DNA of 52,237 bases from a virus. Under the pieces are notes generated by a model. That model was not told where the DNA came from. It ran no database searches and saw only the letters and a program-made list of their open reading frames with translations. Of this stretch, positions 25,836-34,560 are shown piece after piece. Position 1 is the stretch's first letter. Every line of letters starts with the position of its first letter. Position numbers and translations under genes: made by a program. The stretch is from positions 1 through 52,237 of IMG/VR virus record IMGVR_UViG_3300037184_000106. One strand, written 5' to 3'.

Positions 25836-27045
25836 CACAAGTATAAATTATACAGTTGATAGTGACCGCGTGAGATGGCCGGGATCTGGGTCTGCTATTA
25901 CAACCGGCAGTGGAAAAACCCCCTTTGGTTTTTATGACGGCGACTTAGCGTTTCAATACCAAGCCCCACGAGCTGCTCAATGGGCAGCACTTATGTTAGG
26001 ATATCCGATTGTTGACGTAGAAATGCTTGATGTCAATTTTTATGCGTGTTTAGAAGCTGCTACTACTGAATATACAGCTCAAGTAAATCAGTTTAACATC
26101 ATTAATAATATCAGTCTTTTACAAGGACAATCTACAGATATTGATGTGACTCAACAGAACATACAGGGGTCTGGTCTTCCTTATTTGATTCGTCTTAGTG
26201 AAGCCTATGGAACGGAGTTTGGAGTAGGAGGGTTTGTCGATTGGAAAAAAGGACATATTCATATTCATCCAAATACACAATCATATGATTTACAAGCTTT
26301 GTGGGGAAACACCGTCGAAAGTGGGTCAAGAATAGAAATTAGAAGAATATTTCATGAAATGGTTCCTGCGGCTGCTCGTATTTACGATCCATTCTCTATG
26401 ACTGGAATGAGTTACAGTAATGTTCTAAATGAAATGGGATTCGCCGGATATTCTCCTGCGACTCAATTCTTAATGACTCCTATTTTTGAAGATCTATTGA
26501 GAATGCAGGCTATTGAATTCAATGACATGGTTAGAAAATCTGCATATAGTTTTGAGTTAGTCAATAATAAATTAAAGATATTCCCGATTCCGACTGTTCA
26601 TATGAAATTGTATTTTGAATATCTCTTGAATTATGAGCGGGACGCTCAGATATATAGTTCAGGTTCCTATTATCAAGTATCTGGTTCATCTAGTTATAGT
26701 GAAATTGGAGATTATAGTAATGTACCATATAACTTAATTCCATATTCAAAGATAAATTCTGTTGGCCAACAATGGATACGAAAATACTTTCTGGCGCTAT
26801 GTAAAGAGTTACTTGGAGCCATTCGTCAAAAATATCAAACTATTCCAATTCCCGGAGCAGAAGTTACTATGGATGGTGGAGAATTAAGACAAGAAGCTCA
26901 ACAAGAAAAAACAGATCTTATTACACAACTTAGAGAGAACTTAACGGCAACAGGCCGTAAGGCTCAGATGGATATGATATCGGCACAATCACAGCAAATA
27001 CAAGATTCTCTTAAAATGACAATGCTTGGAATCTATATCGGATAA
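25828..27045 (+). CDS. Probable neck / head-completion protein (gp13-like)
   Basis: The 405-aa product contains LGYPIVDVEMLDVNFYACLE near residue 50, a segment I associate with neck proteins of T4-like marine phages. A mixed alpha/beta middle follows, then a helical C-terminus with PIPGAEVTMDGGEL and a coiled stretch. Its place before the gp14-like and gp15-like genes supports a connector role joining head and tail. The assignment to gp13 rather than another neck protein is by order and recollection, not by a decisive motif. Translation starts inside the end of the preceding homing-endonuclease gene. Confidence 0.55.
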   Translation: MPNTSINYTVDSDRVRWPGSGSAITTGSGKTPFGFYDGDLAFQYQAPRAAQWAALMLGYPIVDVEMLDVNFYACLEAATTEYTAQVNQFNIINNISLLQGQSTDIDVTQQNIQGSGLPYLIRLSEAYGTEFGVGGFVDWKKGHIHIHPNTQSYDLQALWGNTVESGSRIEIRRIFHEMVPAAARIYDPFSMTGMSYSNVLNEMGFAGYSPATQFLMTPIFEDLLRMQAIEFNDMVRKSAYSFELVNNKLKIFPIPTVHMKLYFEYLLNYERDAQIYSSGSYYQVSGSSSYSEIGDYSNVPYNLIPYSKINSVGQQWIRKYFLALCKELLGAIRQKYQTIPIPGAEVTMDGGELRQEAQQEKTDLITQLRENLTATGRKAQMDMISAQSQQIQDSLKMTMLGIYIG

Positions 27046-27046
27046 C

Positions 27047-27448
27047 ATGGAATCACTTCTAGCTAATTTATTGTCTCCAACAGAAAAGAAACGGCTTAGC
27101 TTTTTAGGCATAAAGAAGTCGTTGCATCCACGCACCAAGTTTACCGGTCTTGAACGAAGATACTACCATATGCTGAAAAGCATGGATGTATTTTTTATAC
27201 CACAATATCCACTCTGTGGTCGTTATTTCGATGCGTATCTTCCAGAACAAAATATATTATTTGAATTTGATGGATCGTTTTGGCATCCAAAAGAAGACAA
27301 AGATTGTAAGTATGGATTTCAAAAAAAGAACATGAAAGTTGATGAATTAAAAAATACCATTGCTAAAGAAAAGGGAATGAAAATTATTAGAATTCGAGAA
27401 GAAGCACCAATAACAGAAAACGAAATGAAGGCACTTATATGGGGTTAA
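27047..27448 (+). CDS. Vsr/DUF559-like endonuclease, probable homing endonuclease
   Basis: The 133-aa product has a compact PD-(D/E)xK/Vsr-like fold: GLERRYYHMLKSMDVFF, then RYFDAYLPEQNILFEFDGSF with the acidic residues expected at the active site, then HP, and IAKEKGMKIIRIRE. Free-standing small nucleases of this type occur as homing endonucleases in T4-like phages. It starts one base after the gp13-like stop and overlaps the gp14-like start by ten bases, so it has been inserted neatly into a conserved structural gene pair. Confidence 0.7.
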   Translation: MESLLANLLSPTEKKRLSFLGIKKSLHPRTKFTGLERRYYHMLKSMDVFFIPQYPLCGRYFDAYLPEQNILFEFDGSFWHPKEDKDCKYGFQKKNMKVDELKNTIAKEKGMKIIRIREEAPITENEMKALIWG

Positions 27449-27912
27449 AAGGACGATATTTTTCACAGCGGGATTTGAATTTCGTTAATTCGGTGAACGG
27501 TGAACTTATGGGAGACATTATTGAGGATCTTGTGTTGGTCTTCAAAATATCTCCCATTGAAACCGAGACCAACATCTACGGAGAAACTTCGGATAAAACA
27601 GGTAAGTGGTATCTACCGGGAATAGAAATATCGTCTCTTACAGATCGTCCAGAAATGACAGCTGAGTATGATGACTTTGGACCATCTCGTAGCCAGACCC
27701 ATATATTTAAATTCCGTGAAAAAATGTGTAGAATGCTCAACTTCTATCCAGAAATCGGAGACATCGTATTCTGGAATGACCGTTATTATGAAATAGATAA
27801 TGTAGTTCAAGAACAGTTACTGGGAGGTATTGCTGAGAAGAGTCATTCAGTTATTTGCAATTCTCACTACACTCGTATTACTTCTCTAAACGTTGTGGAG
27901 CGAAATTCATGA
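27439..27912 (+). CDS. Probable neck protein (gp14-like)
   Basis: The 157-aa product contains RDLNFVNSVNGELMGDIIED and VLVFKISPIETETNIYGE, which I associate with the gp14 neck protein group in marine T4-like phages, then FRFREKMCRML-type and GDIVFWNDRYYEID strands. This fits a head-tail connector, but T4 gp14 itself is longer and similarity cannot be computed here. It overlaps the upstream nuclease gene by 10 bases and the downstream gene by four (ATGA). Confidence 0.5.
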   Translation: MGLKGRYFSQRDLNFVNSVNGELMGDIIEDLVLVFKISPIETETNIYGETSDKTGKWYLPGIEISSLTDRPEMTAEYDDFGPSRSQTHIFKFREKMCRMLNFYPEIGDIVFWNDRYYEIDNVVQEQLLGGIAEKSHSVICNSHYTRITSLNVVERNS

Positions 27913-29069
27913 GTATAATTAAACTAAAATATTTGGTTAAAGAAATAGTCGAAGGAACGACATCGCTTCCTGACGGACTACCTTCTAAATGTATCATATC
28001 ACTTGAGGATTTTCTGATGGGTGTAAATGAATCCGATTTACTTGGATCTAAGAATACTCCTATATCCCCAGACGATCTACATTCATATTTAGGTAGAGTA
28101 AAGAATAAACAGACGGTTCCAACTGACAAATATAAGTTTCCATTTATCCATGCATCGAATATTCCTATTACCGACGAAAATGGAAATACATATGATTTAG
28201 AAGCATTGAAAAAAGACATAACAACAAGACCCGATCACATTCTGAAGCAGAATGCTAAATCTGAACTTACCGGTGGAGGAAAGAAGTTACAGTTGGAAAT
28301 AGGTCTCCCGGCTTTATTAGGTCTGGGGGTAAATGAAAAAACGAGCGAGTTCGTAATTGTTAACACTTGTCCGGGTGCGGGATCATGTAAAATAAATTGT
28401 TACGCCAAAGGAGGGAGCTATATAATGTTCCAACGAAGCCAGTTGAATCAGACTCGTATGCTTAATTTTGTATTGAACGATCCCGACGGGTTTGTGTTTA
28501 AGCTGTCTGAAGAAATAACTGCCCAAACAAAAAAGCTTTCTAAACAGGGAAAAACTCTTATAGTTAGATGGCATGACTCCGGAGATTTCTTCAGTCCCGA
28601 TTATTTAGATATTGCCCGTAAAGTAGCCAATAAGTTCCCGGAAGTAGAATTTATTGCATATACTAAGATGGCCTATGCCATGGGAGATAACCCACCTAAT
28701 TTAATGACTACATTTTCACATGGAGCAACTCCAGATCAAGAGAATAAAATAGATTTTGATACGTCCAAGCAGGCTATAGTTGTTCCATTGATTATGTTCA
28801 AAGACCTTGTTCACATGGCAAAGAATGGAAGACCTAAGAAAGATGAAAATGAAAAGATTCAATTCAACTCAAAAGAATCTTTTGATGAGTTAAGAAAGAG
28901 AGTCAGTGACAAATACCATATAGAATATGATACCATACTCTCATATGATGAACTAATGAAATCACCAGTTGAGAAGAAGAAGACATTTAATGTAATTGTT
29001 GTATCAGGAGATGGTGACGATGCGGCAAGTCGTCCAGACGTTCTTGGGATATATTTATTGGAACACTAA
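27909..29069 (+). CDS. GP88-family-like protein with cysteine motif and targeting-like N-terminus
   Basis: The 386-aa product begins MSIIKLKYLVKEIVEG, with I13-V-E15/G16 as a possible prohead-protease site. The central NTCPGAGSCKINCYAKGGSY (C154, C160, C164) and the following VRWHDSGDFFSPDYLDIA and FIAYTKM segments match my recollection of the phage GP88 domain, first noted in mycobacteriophages, whose function is unknown. The three cysteines could bind an iron-sulfur cluster or zinc (inference). The start at 27909 overlaps the previous stop (ATGA); upstream in-frame codons are not supported. Confidence 0.6.
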   Translation: MSIIKLKYLVKEIVEGTTSLPDGLPSKCIISLEDFLMGVNESDLLGSKNTPISPDDLHSYLGRVKNKQTVPTDKYKFPFIHASNIPITDENGNTYDLEALKKDITTRPDHILKQNAKSELTGGGKKLQLEIGLPALLGLGVNEKTSEFVIVNTCPGAGSCKINCYAKGGSYIMFQRSQLNQTRMLNFVLNDPDGFVFKLSEEITAQTKKLSKQGKTLIVRWHDSGDFFSPDYLDIARKVANKFPEVEFIAYTKMAYAMGDNPPNLMTTFSHGATPDQENKIDFDTSKQAIVVPLIMFKDLVHMAKNGRPKKDENEKIQFNSKESFDELRKRVSDKYHIEYDTILSYDELMKSPVEKKKTFNVIVVSGDGDDAASRPDVLGIYLLEH

Positions 29070-29074
29070 AACAT

Positions 29075-29377
29075 ATGAAAAAATCAGAATTAAAACAACT
29101 CATTCGTGAAGTCGTGGAAGAGCTTAAGGAAGAATGGAGCCGAGTATCCGAAGAATTCAACCGCAGATTAGATGGATTGAACGATCAGCAGAAAAGAGAT
29201 AATGGAATCGTTATTAGCATGATTTCAGATTTTGTAGATGAACTTAAACGAGAAGGATCATATAATGTCCGTGCTGCGAACGATCTTCGTCAATCGCTTA
29301 GAACGCATCAAATTGACTCCGGGTTATTCGATGATGCAATGGAATCGTCTGGAATTAATGATGATGTTGATATTTAA
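29075..29377 (+). CDS. Small helical protein with targeting-like N-terminus
   Basis: The 100-aa acidic helical product begins MKKSELKQLIREVVEELKEE, which contains I10-R-E12 and L17-K-E19 and matches the amphipathic tag pattern seen elsewhere in this window. The rest (residues 40-100) has short helices ending in an acidic tail. No known domain. It lies six bases after the GP88-like gene and six before the gp15-like gene, so it belongs to the late structural transcript. Confidence 0.55.
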   Translation: MKKSELKQLIREVVEELKEEWSRVSEEFNRRLDGLNDQQKRDNGIVISMISDFVDELKREGSYNVRAANDLRQSLRTHQIDSGLFDDAMESSGINDDVDI

Positions 29378-29382
29378 ATAAT

Positions 29383-30543
29383 ATGGCATGGCGTGGACCA
29401 GACAAATCAGTTAATCAAGAACCGAATCCAATAAGTCATGGACCGGAAATGTCCGATATGATTCGAACTAACAATCGTGCCGAACAAGTAAGAAGAGATA
29501 AAGATGAAGTAAAAAATTTCTCTGTTACACTGGCGGATATTGACAATACAATATTCAATTATTTGGATACGGTTATCAATCCTTCAGTTGTTACCGAGGG
29601 AAGGACAATCAAAGTTCCTGTCATTTTTTCATCTCAAGAGCGGTGGAAATCGATCAAGAAAGACGGTTATATTCGAGATAAACAGGGAAAAGTACAGTGT
29701 CCTGTCATTGCGTTCCGTAGAACTACAACTCAGCGCAATGACAATTTAACAACTCTCAATCGTTATCTACAATATCCAGCAGTCAAAAGATTTTCTGAGA
29801 AAAATCAATACGATAAGTTTTCTCTCATGAGTGGATTTGAACCTCTACAAGAGGTGTATTCTGTGGCATTACCGGACCATGTTATTATAAATTATGATTT
29901 CATAATCTGGACGGAACTCACTACACAAGGGAACTCTGTTATAGAAAAAATAAATTTCTCCAGTGAAGATTATTGGGGAGATATGAAACGATTTAAATTT
30001 CGTACAAGCATTCCAGATTTTAACCACCAAGTAGAGATAAGCGCAGATCAAGACCGCGTTGTAAAAACCACGTTTAGTATGATGACTTACGCATATCTTT
30101 TGCCTGACATATATGAAAATTACAAAAGCGTTGTACAAAAAGCATTCACTCAAAGAAAAATTGTATTTGATGTTGAACTGACCGGAGACTCTATAAAAAA
30201 TATCAACAATCAGAAAAAAGTATCAAAGACAACAAAACTGGGAAAGGACACTGTTCCAGACATCGACATAATTGATCCTATCCCATACAAAAATAGGAGT
30301 AGAACAATACGACCTTCAAATATAGAAGTAACGGAATGTTCTCAAGCAGTATTTGCTGGAATAACATCTAGTTATGCACTAGATGCAAAGATTTCAGACT
30401 TTGCTATAACTGCTAGTTATGCAACATTTCATACCGGTAGTTTCGTTGTTACTGCAAGTGGAGTTCTTTCTGATGAAACCGCAAGCTATGCATTAACGGC
30501 CAGTTATGCAGAAGACGTTGTTGCCGATGGAGGTACGTTCTAA
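29383..30543 (+). CDS. gp15: Tail completion/sheath stabiliser (gp15-like) with C-terminal repeat extension
   Basis: Of the 386 residues, about 1-310 line up in order with T4 gp15: KVPVIFSSQERWKS, PVIAFRRTTT, VALPDHVIINYDFIIWTEL, and the FSMMTYAYLLPDI strand, where T4 gp15 has comparable segments. gp15 caps the tail tube and sheath. The last 60 or so residues are different: SSYALDAKISDFAITASYA and LSDETASYALTASYAED, the TASYALTASY-type repeats otherwise found in the downstream fibre. An in-frame TAA at 30541-30543 separates it from a second copy of that extension. Confidence 0.65.
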   Translation: MAWRGPDKSVNQEPNPISHGPEMSDMIRTNNRAEQVRRDKDEVKNFSVTLADIDNTIFNYLDTVINPSVVTEGRTIKVPVIFSSQERWKSIKKDGYIRDKQGKVQCPVIAFRRTTTQRNDNLTTLNRYLQYPAVKRFSEKNQYDKFSLMSGFEPLQEVYSVALPDHVIINYDFIIWTELTTQGNSVIEKINFSSEDYWGDMKRFKFRTSIPDFNHQVEISADQDRVVKTTFSMMTYAYLLPDIYENYKSVVQKAFTQRKIVFDVELTGDSIKNINNQKKVSKTTKLGKDTVPDIDIIDPIPYKNRSRTIRPSNIEVTECSQAVFAGITSSYALDAKISDFAITASYATFHTGSFVVTASGVLSDETASYALTASYAEDVVADGGTF

Positions 30544-30549
30544 TTGCCC

Positions 30550-30756
30550 ATGTTTGCACCTATTACTGCCAGTTATACGTTGGATGCACAGACTTCAGAT
30601 TACGCCGTATCAGCCGGTTACAGTCTTAATATAACCACTATTCCTACTGGTGCTTTTGTACTCGTTGCTAGTGGTGCTCTTTCAGATGAAACAGCAAGCT
30701 ACACTATGACGGCGAGTTATTATGAACCGATTATATTAAATGCCGGAACGTTTTAA
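30550..30756 (+). CDS. Stand-alone copy of the gp15 C-terminal repeat domain
   Basis: A 68-aa frame (or 70 aa from the TTG at 30544) is in the same frame as the gp15-like gene and begins directly after its TAA. It closely copies that protein's last 60 residues: ITASYTLDAQTSDYAVSAGY, ASGALSDETASYTMTASY and a shared AGTF/GGTF end. It could be made by stop-codon readthrough, by re-initiation, or be a remnant of an in-frame duplication. No ribosome-binding site is visible. Confidence 0.6.
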   Translation: MFAPITASYTLDAQTSDYAVSAGYSLNITTIPTGAFVLVASGALSDETASYTMTASYYEPIILNAGTF

Positions 30757-30770
30757 TTCTTACACGTACA

Positions 30771-30778
30771 TATTTATA
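30771..30778 (+). promoter_or_regulatory. TATTTATA late-type element
   Basis: Exact octamer eight bases before ATG 30787 of the repeat-rich fibre gene. Confidence 0.55.
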
Positions 30779-30786
30779 AAGATACA

Positions 30787-32274
30787 ATGAGTAAGATCCA
30801 AATAAAGAGAGGTTTAGATTCAAATCGACACAATATCGTTCCAGATGTAGGTGAATTGATTGTAACTACCGATACTCATACACTTTTTATTGGAGATGCA
30901 TTAACTTCTGGTGGTCTCGAAATAACTTCAAGTTATTCTGTTACGGCTTCTTATGTTGATTCGGCTTCATACTATCCGAGTGTAGCATCTCAATCATGGG
31001 AAGGTCTTCTAAACAAACCCACCGTTGTAAGTTCATCCACTCAAGTAGATTATAATCAGATTCAAAACCAACCAACGGAAATAGAGTCTTCTTCGGTATC
31101 GGTGTCATCTTCTTATTCTGAAACTGCTTCCTATTCTTTCACTTCATCATATGCAGTCAATATAACTCTTCCTGATGGTGTAATATCGTCATCTAACCAG
31201 CTTCCAAGTGAAATCGTATCAAGTTCGAACCAGATTATAACAGACATTCAAGGGTTAGGAATATTTTCTTCGTCTGCACAGCTTCCCGGTGGATTAGTGT
31301 CTTCGTCAGATCAGGTATTACTTGATACTCAAATTGTATCTTCGTCAGCTCAGATCATAACGGATATTCAAGATTATGGAATTTTCTCTAGTTCCGATCA
31401 ATTACCTTCTGGCATTGTTTCTAGTTCTGATCAGGTATTATTCAATAGCAACATTATATCCGGTTCAGCACAAACAATAATCAATCTTCAAGAATCTAAT
31501 GTATATTCAAGCTCCGCTCAATTGCCCGATGGATTGGTTTCAAGTTCTGATCAGTTACCCACAGCATCTTATGCGTCCCAATCTATCAGTTCTTCATATT
31601 CCTTATATGCAGAAACGGCATCATATGCATTGACAGCATCATATGAAATATCAAATTCATATGCATTATCAGCTTCTAATGCTCAGACGGCATCATACGT
31701 CTCTCAATCAACTACTCTTTTATCTATAATTGAAACGAATATTTTTTCTTCGTCTGCTCAGTTTCCAGATGGAACGGTGTCAAGCTCGTTACAGGTATTT
31801 CAGGGATCAAATATTTATTCTTCGTCAGCACAATTACCAGATGGAACCGTATCGTCGTCTATTCAAATTTTACAAGGGACAGATATAGTTTCAAGTTCAG
31901 CACAGATATTAACTGATCTTCAGTTATCAGAAATCTATAGCAGTTCAGCTCAATTGCCTTCCGGAGTCGTATCTAGTTCGACTCAAGTTGATTTCAATTT
32001 TATACAAAATCAACCGACAACAATATCTACTGCGTCGTATGTACAGTCAGCGTCATATGCTCCAACTATCCTTCCAAGTGGAACGGTGTCAAGCTCTGAT
32101 CAAATTCTTTTTGGAACTAACATTGTATCGTCTTCAGCTCAGCTTCCATCATCATCGTGGGCATCTCAATCAGTCTCTGCATCATACTCTTCAACGGCAG
32201 ACACAGCTTCATTTTTAACAGCTGCACCTTGGAATATTTACACGATTTTGGCATTTCAAGTAGCAATGGCTTAA
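30787..32274 (+). CDS. Repeat-rich tail/head fibre protein
   Basis: The 495-aa product has an N-terminal attachment-like domain (KIQIKRGLDSNRHNIVPDVG, then GELIVTTDTHTLFIGD), like the N-termini of several phage fibre and tropism proteins. The rest consists of short Ser-rich repeats of the form (I/V)(V/Y/F)SSSAQLPDGxVSSS(D/T/I)Q (at least eight SSSAQ cores) interspersed with TASYALTASY repeats, then a short C-terminal end. It is a probable fibre stalk; the receptor-binding tip may be another protein. TATTTATA is eight bases before the ATG. Confidence 0.7.
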   Translation: MSKIQIKRGLDSNRHNIVPDVGELIVTTDTHTLFIGDALTSGGLEITSSYSVTASYVDSASYYPSVASQSWEGLLNKPTVVSSSTQVDYNQIQNQPTEIESSSVSVSSSYSETASYSFTSSYAVNITLPDGVISSSNQLPSEIVSSSNQIITDIQGLGIFSSSAQLPGGLVSSSDQVLLDTQIVSSSAQIITDIQDYGIFSSSDQLPSGIVSSSDQVLFNSNIISGSAQTIINLQESNVYSSSAQLPDGLVSSSDQLPTASYASQSISSSYSLYAETASYALTASYEISNSYALSASNAQTASYVSQSTTLLSIIETNIFSSSAQFPDGTVSSSLQVFQGSNIYSSSAQLPDGTVSSSIQILQGTDIVSSSAQILTDLQLSEIYSSSAQLPSGVVSSSTQVDFNFIQNQPTTISTASYVQSASYAPTILPSGTVSSSDQILFGTNIVSSSAQLPSSSWASQSVSASYSSTADTASFLTAAPWNIYTILAFQVAMA

Positions 32275-32291
32275 AAATGTAGATCGTCCCA

Positions 32292-32299
32292 TATTTATA
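32292..32299 (+). promoter_or_regulatory. TATTTATA late-type element
   Basis: Exact octamer 23 bases before the GTG start at 32323. Confidence 0.5.
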
Positions 32300-32322
32300 A
32301 CCAATACCAATAAAAATATACT

Positions 32323-33879
32323 GTGAAAAAACTAATAGGACATGACATAGGAAGTTATACTTTTAATCCATCGGCAAAAACGATTATTTTTTCTGGTGTA
32401 TCATTAACTCTTGACCAACTTCTCATAGTTACTAATGTAACAAGTGGATCTATTATTTATAATTTTGCGAATCCTTCTATGACCGGAAGTTTAGTCGGAA
32501 GCGTATTAACCCTCGCAACTGATACAACTGCAATGAATGGGTCAGACGCATTGCAGATCTATGTTGATACTCCGGGTACAAATGACGCAACTTATTTATT
32601 TACCGGATCGGTATCTGTTAAGGGGTCGGGAACAGCAATCGATACCACAGGATATCAATCTATAATTATTCAGGTTGATTCCGATAGTTCTTCTCTTTGG
32701 AATGGAACAGTAATGTTAGAAGGATCGAACGACCAATCTACTGGGTCTTGGAATGAACTGTTCATGACATCCATTGATGATTTTATTATATCGGATACTA
32801 TAACAGAGGAAGGCCAGTACATTATCAGAGCTTCAACCAAATATATCAGATATAATGTATATTCGTTACAGACAGGATCTATAGCTTTCAGTATAATCGG
32901 AAGAACCATGTCCGATGGTGCAGATGCTGCCAACCGTTTGGCGATTGCATTAGATCAATCAAGTGGAGTTAATTTATCTGTCGCTGTTCAAAATTTAAAT
33001 ACAGATGGTCAAGGAGGATTAATACTTAGTGATGCTCCCGCGAATAAAATGGCGACAGGAGTTGGCGCAGCTGCTTCGGCGGGGTGCCCACATCCATTAT
33101 TTACATTGGATACTGCTGGTTATGAAAGTGTGGCGCTTCAACTCTACGGAACGTGGGCGGGAACAATAACTTTTCAGGTTTCTAATGATGGTGCTAATTG
33201 GTTTTCGGTTTCCGGTTGGAATACAAACGTTCCTACTGCTGCTGTTATATCTTCAACTACGAACGGAATGTTTTCAATTCCATGTGTAGGTAGATGGTTT
33301 AGAGCAACGCAAACGGCGTGGACATCTGGAATAACACAAGCAACTGCATTTTTACGACTCCAACCAGCAAGTCCAATGTTGGCATCTCCAAGTATGGCCG
33401 CTAATTCAACTATTAACGTTGCTCAATGGTCAGGCTCTTCGATTATAAGTACGGGTGTGAGTGGATCGGTTGCTATAGGTGGATCGGCTACACTAGGCGG
33501 TCTTCCGGGTAATATAAACCCAGTTACAATTGGAGGTGTTAGTTATATATCTGGATCGGGCATAGGTGGGGCATCAGTTGCCGGTCCACAATATCCGGTA
33601 CAAGCAGTTCGTCGTTTATCGTTAGATCAGTTTGGTAATATCATATTATCGGGAGTCCCTGCCGCATCAAGCTTTCTAAATCTACCGGTTGCACCGGTAA
33701 GTGACATTACACAGTTAGAAGGTCAGTCGGCAATAGAAATTTTAAATCAAATATTAATTGAACTTAAAATAAGCAATCAATACTATGCAGATTTACCTTG
33801 GCAGCTTCAACATGGGGACTCTTATTACAATGACGCTCCTGAAGTTTTTCGAAATGATCCATCATTTTTTAAGACTTAA
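32323..33879 (+). CDS. Virion structural protein (fibre/decoration type)
   Basis: The 518-aa product starts at GTG 32323, 23 bases after a TATTTATA element. Its N-terminal 90 residues (GSYTFNPSAKTIIFSGVSLT, SIIYNFANPSM) resemble a domain I recall from large-phage structural proteins. The middle has beta-sandwich-like stretches (WAGTITFQVSNDGANWFSVS), and the C-terminal part is Gly/Ser/Ala-rich before a helix (SAIEILNQILIELKISNQYY). No enzyme motif. It is probably part of the fibre or surface module. Confidence 0.6.
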   Translation: MKKLIGHDIGSYTFNPSAKTIIFSGVSLTLDQLLIVTNVTSGSIIYNFANPSMTGSLVGSVLTLATDTTAMNGSDALQIYVDTPGTNDATYLFTGSVSVKGSGTAIDTTGYQSIIIQVDSDSSSLWNGTVMLEGSNDQSTGSWNELFMTSIDDFIISDTITEEGQYIIRASTKYIRYNVYSLQTGSIAFSIIGRTMSDGADAANRLAIALDQSSGVNLSVAVQNLNTDGQGGLILSDAPANKMATGVGAAASAGCPHPLFTLDTAGYESVALQLYGTWAGTITFQVSNDGANWFSVSGWNTNVPTAAVISSTTNGMFSIPCVGRWFRATQTAWTSGITQATAFLRLQPASPMLASPSMAANSTINVAQWSGSSIISTGVSGSVAIGGSATLGGLPGNINPVTIGGVSYISGSGIGGASVAGPQYPVQAVRRLSLDQFGNIILSGVPAASSFLNLPVAPVSDITQLEGQSAIEILNQILIELKISNQYYADLPWQLQHGDSYYNDAPEVFRNDPSFFKT

Positions 33880-33915
33880 CTAATACTTATAACCAGAACC
33901 TAAATAACTTTTACT

Positions 33916-34551
33916 ATGCTAGTACAAAATCAAGTCGGTCCAATCGCTGCTGCAACGTCTTTAACTGCTGGTACACAAGTACCCGGACGTGCAGGTCAAC
34001 TCGGTGACTACATCTTTTCCAAGTTGAGTCCCGATTATTACGAAGCGGCATACCGCCGACTTTCTTTTAATGCTGCCAACCAAGCCGGTGCTGTTACTAC
34101 TGTAGGTTTAGCTGCTACCTATACAGGACTTGCAATTGCAAATCCAGTAGGTTCATCGGTAAATGCTGTATTGACAATGGCTGGATATGCTTTTCCTGTA
34201 GCTCCTGCTGCTGACGTTGTTGTTGGTATTATGGTCGGATTCAATGCCGGTACTCAGATTACCAATACTACTGCCGGTGTTGTTCACAGTAATTTCTGGG
34301 GTGTCGGTTCGATTGGTCAGGTCGTTGCGTCCGTATCGGCTACATTTCCAACTGCTCCGTTTTTGGCAAAAGTATTGGGTAAGGTTGATACTGGTGCCAT
34401 CTCAACGATGACACAAGTTGCTCCTGCACTCGTCGATCTTAAAGGATCTATCGTTCTTCCTCCCGGAGCATACGCTGCATTTTATACTTCAACTGTTGCT
34501 AATACAGCGGGTTTCTTCGGTTCATTTGATTGGTTCGAAATCCCAGTATAA
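33916..34551 (+). CDS. Tandem-duplicated structural protein, copy 1
   Basis: The 211-aa beta-rich, Ala/Val/Gly-rich product begins MLVQNQVG and ends FFGSFDWFEIPV. It is a clear paralogue of the next gene: shared SPxYYE(A/S), A(I/N)P-G, SFDW(F/Q)EIP and L(V/I)LPPGAYAA segments at the same positions. Likely a surface or decoration protein of the virion; no known domain is recognised. A degenerate TACTTATA lies upstream, so transcription may come from the preceding gene. Confidence 0.65.
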   Translation: MLVQNQVGPIAAATSLTAGTQVPGRAGQLGDYIFSKLSPDYYEAAYRRLSFNAANQAGAVTTVGLAATYTGLAIANPVGSSVNAVLTMAGYAFPVAPAADVVVGIMVGFNAGTQITNTTAGVVHSNFWGVGSIGQVVASVSATFPTAPFLAKVLGKVDTGAISTMTQVAPALVDLKGSIVLPPGAYAAFYTSTVANTAGFFGSFDWFEIPV

Positions 34552-34560
34552 TATTATACA

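Noticed and set aside
30787-31000. Possible diversity-generating retroelement, suggested by the tropism-protein-like N-terminus of the fibre
   Set aside because: No reverse transcriptase, template repeat or variable repeat pair was seen anywhere in the window.
30787-32274. CRISPR-like or DNA-level repeats in the fibre gene
   Set aside because: The periodicity is at protein level with degenerate codons, not fixed direct repeats with unique spacers.
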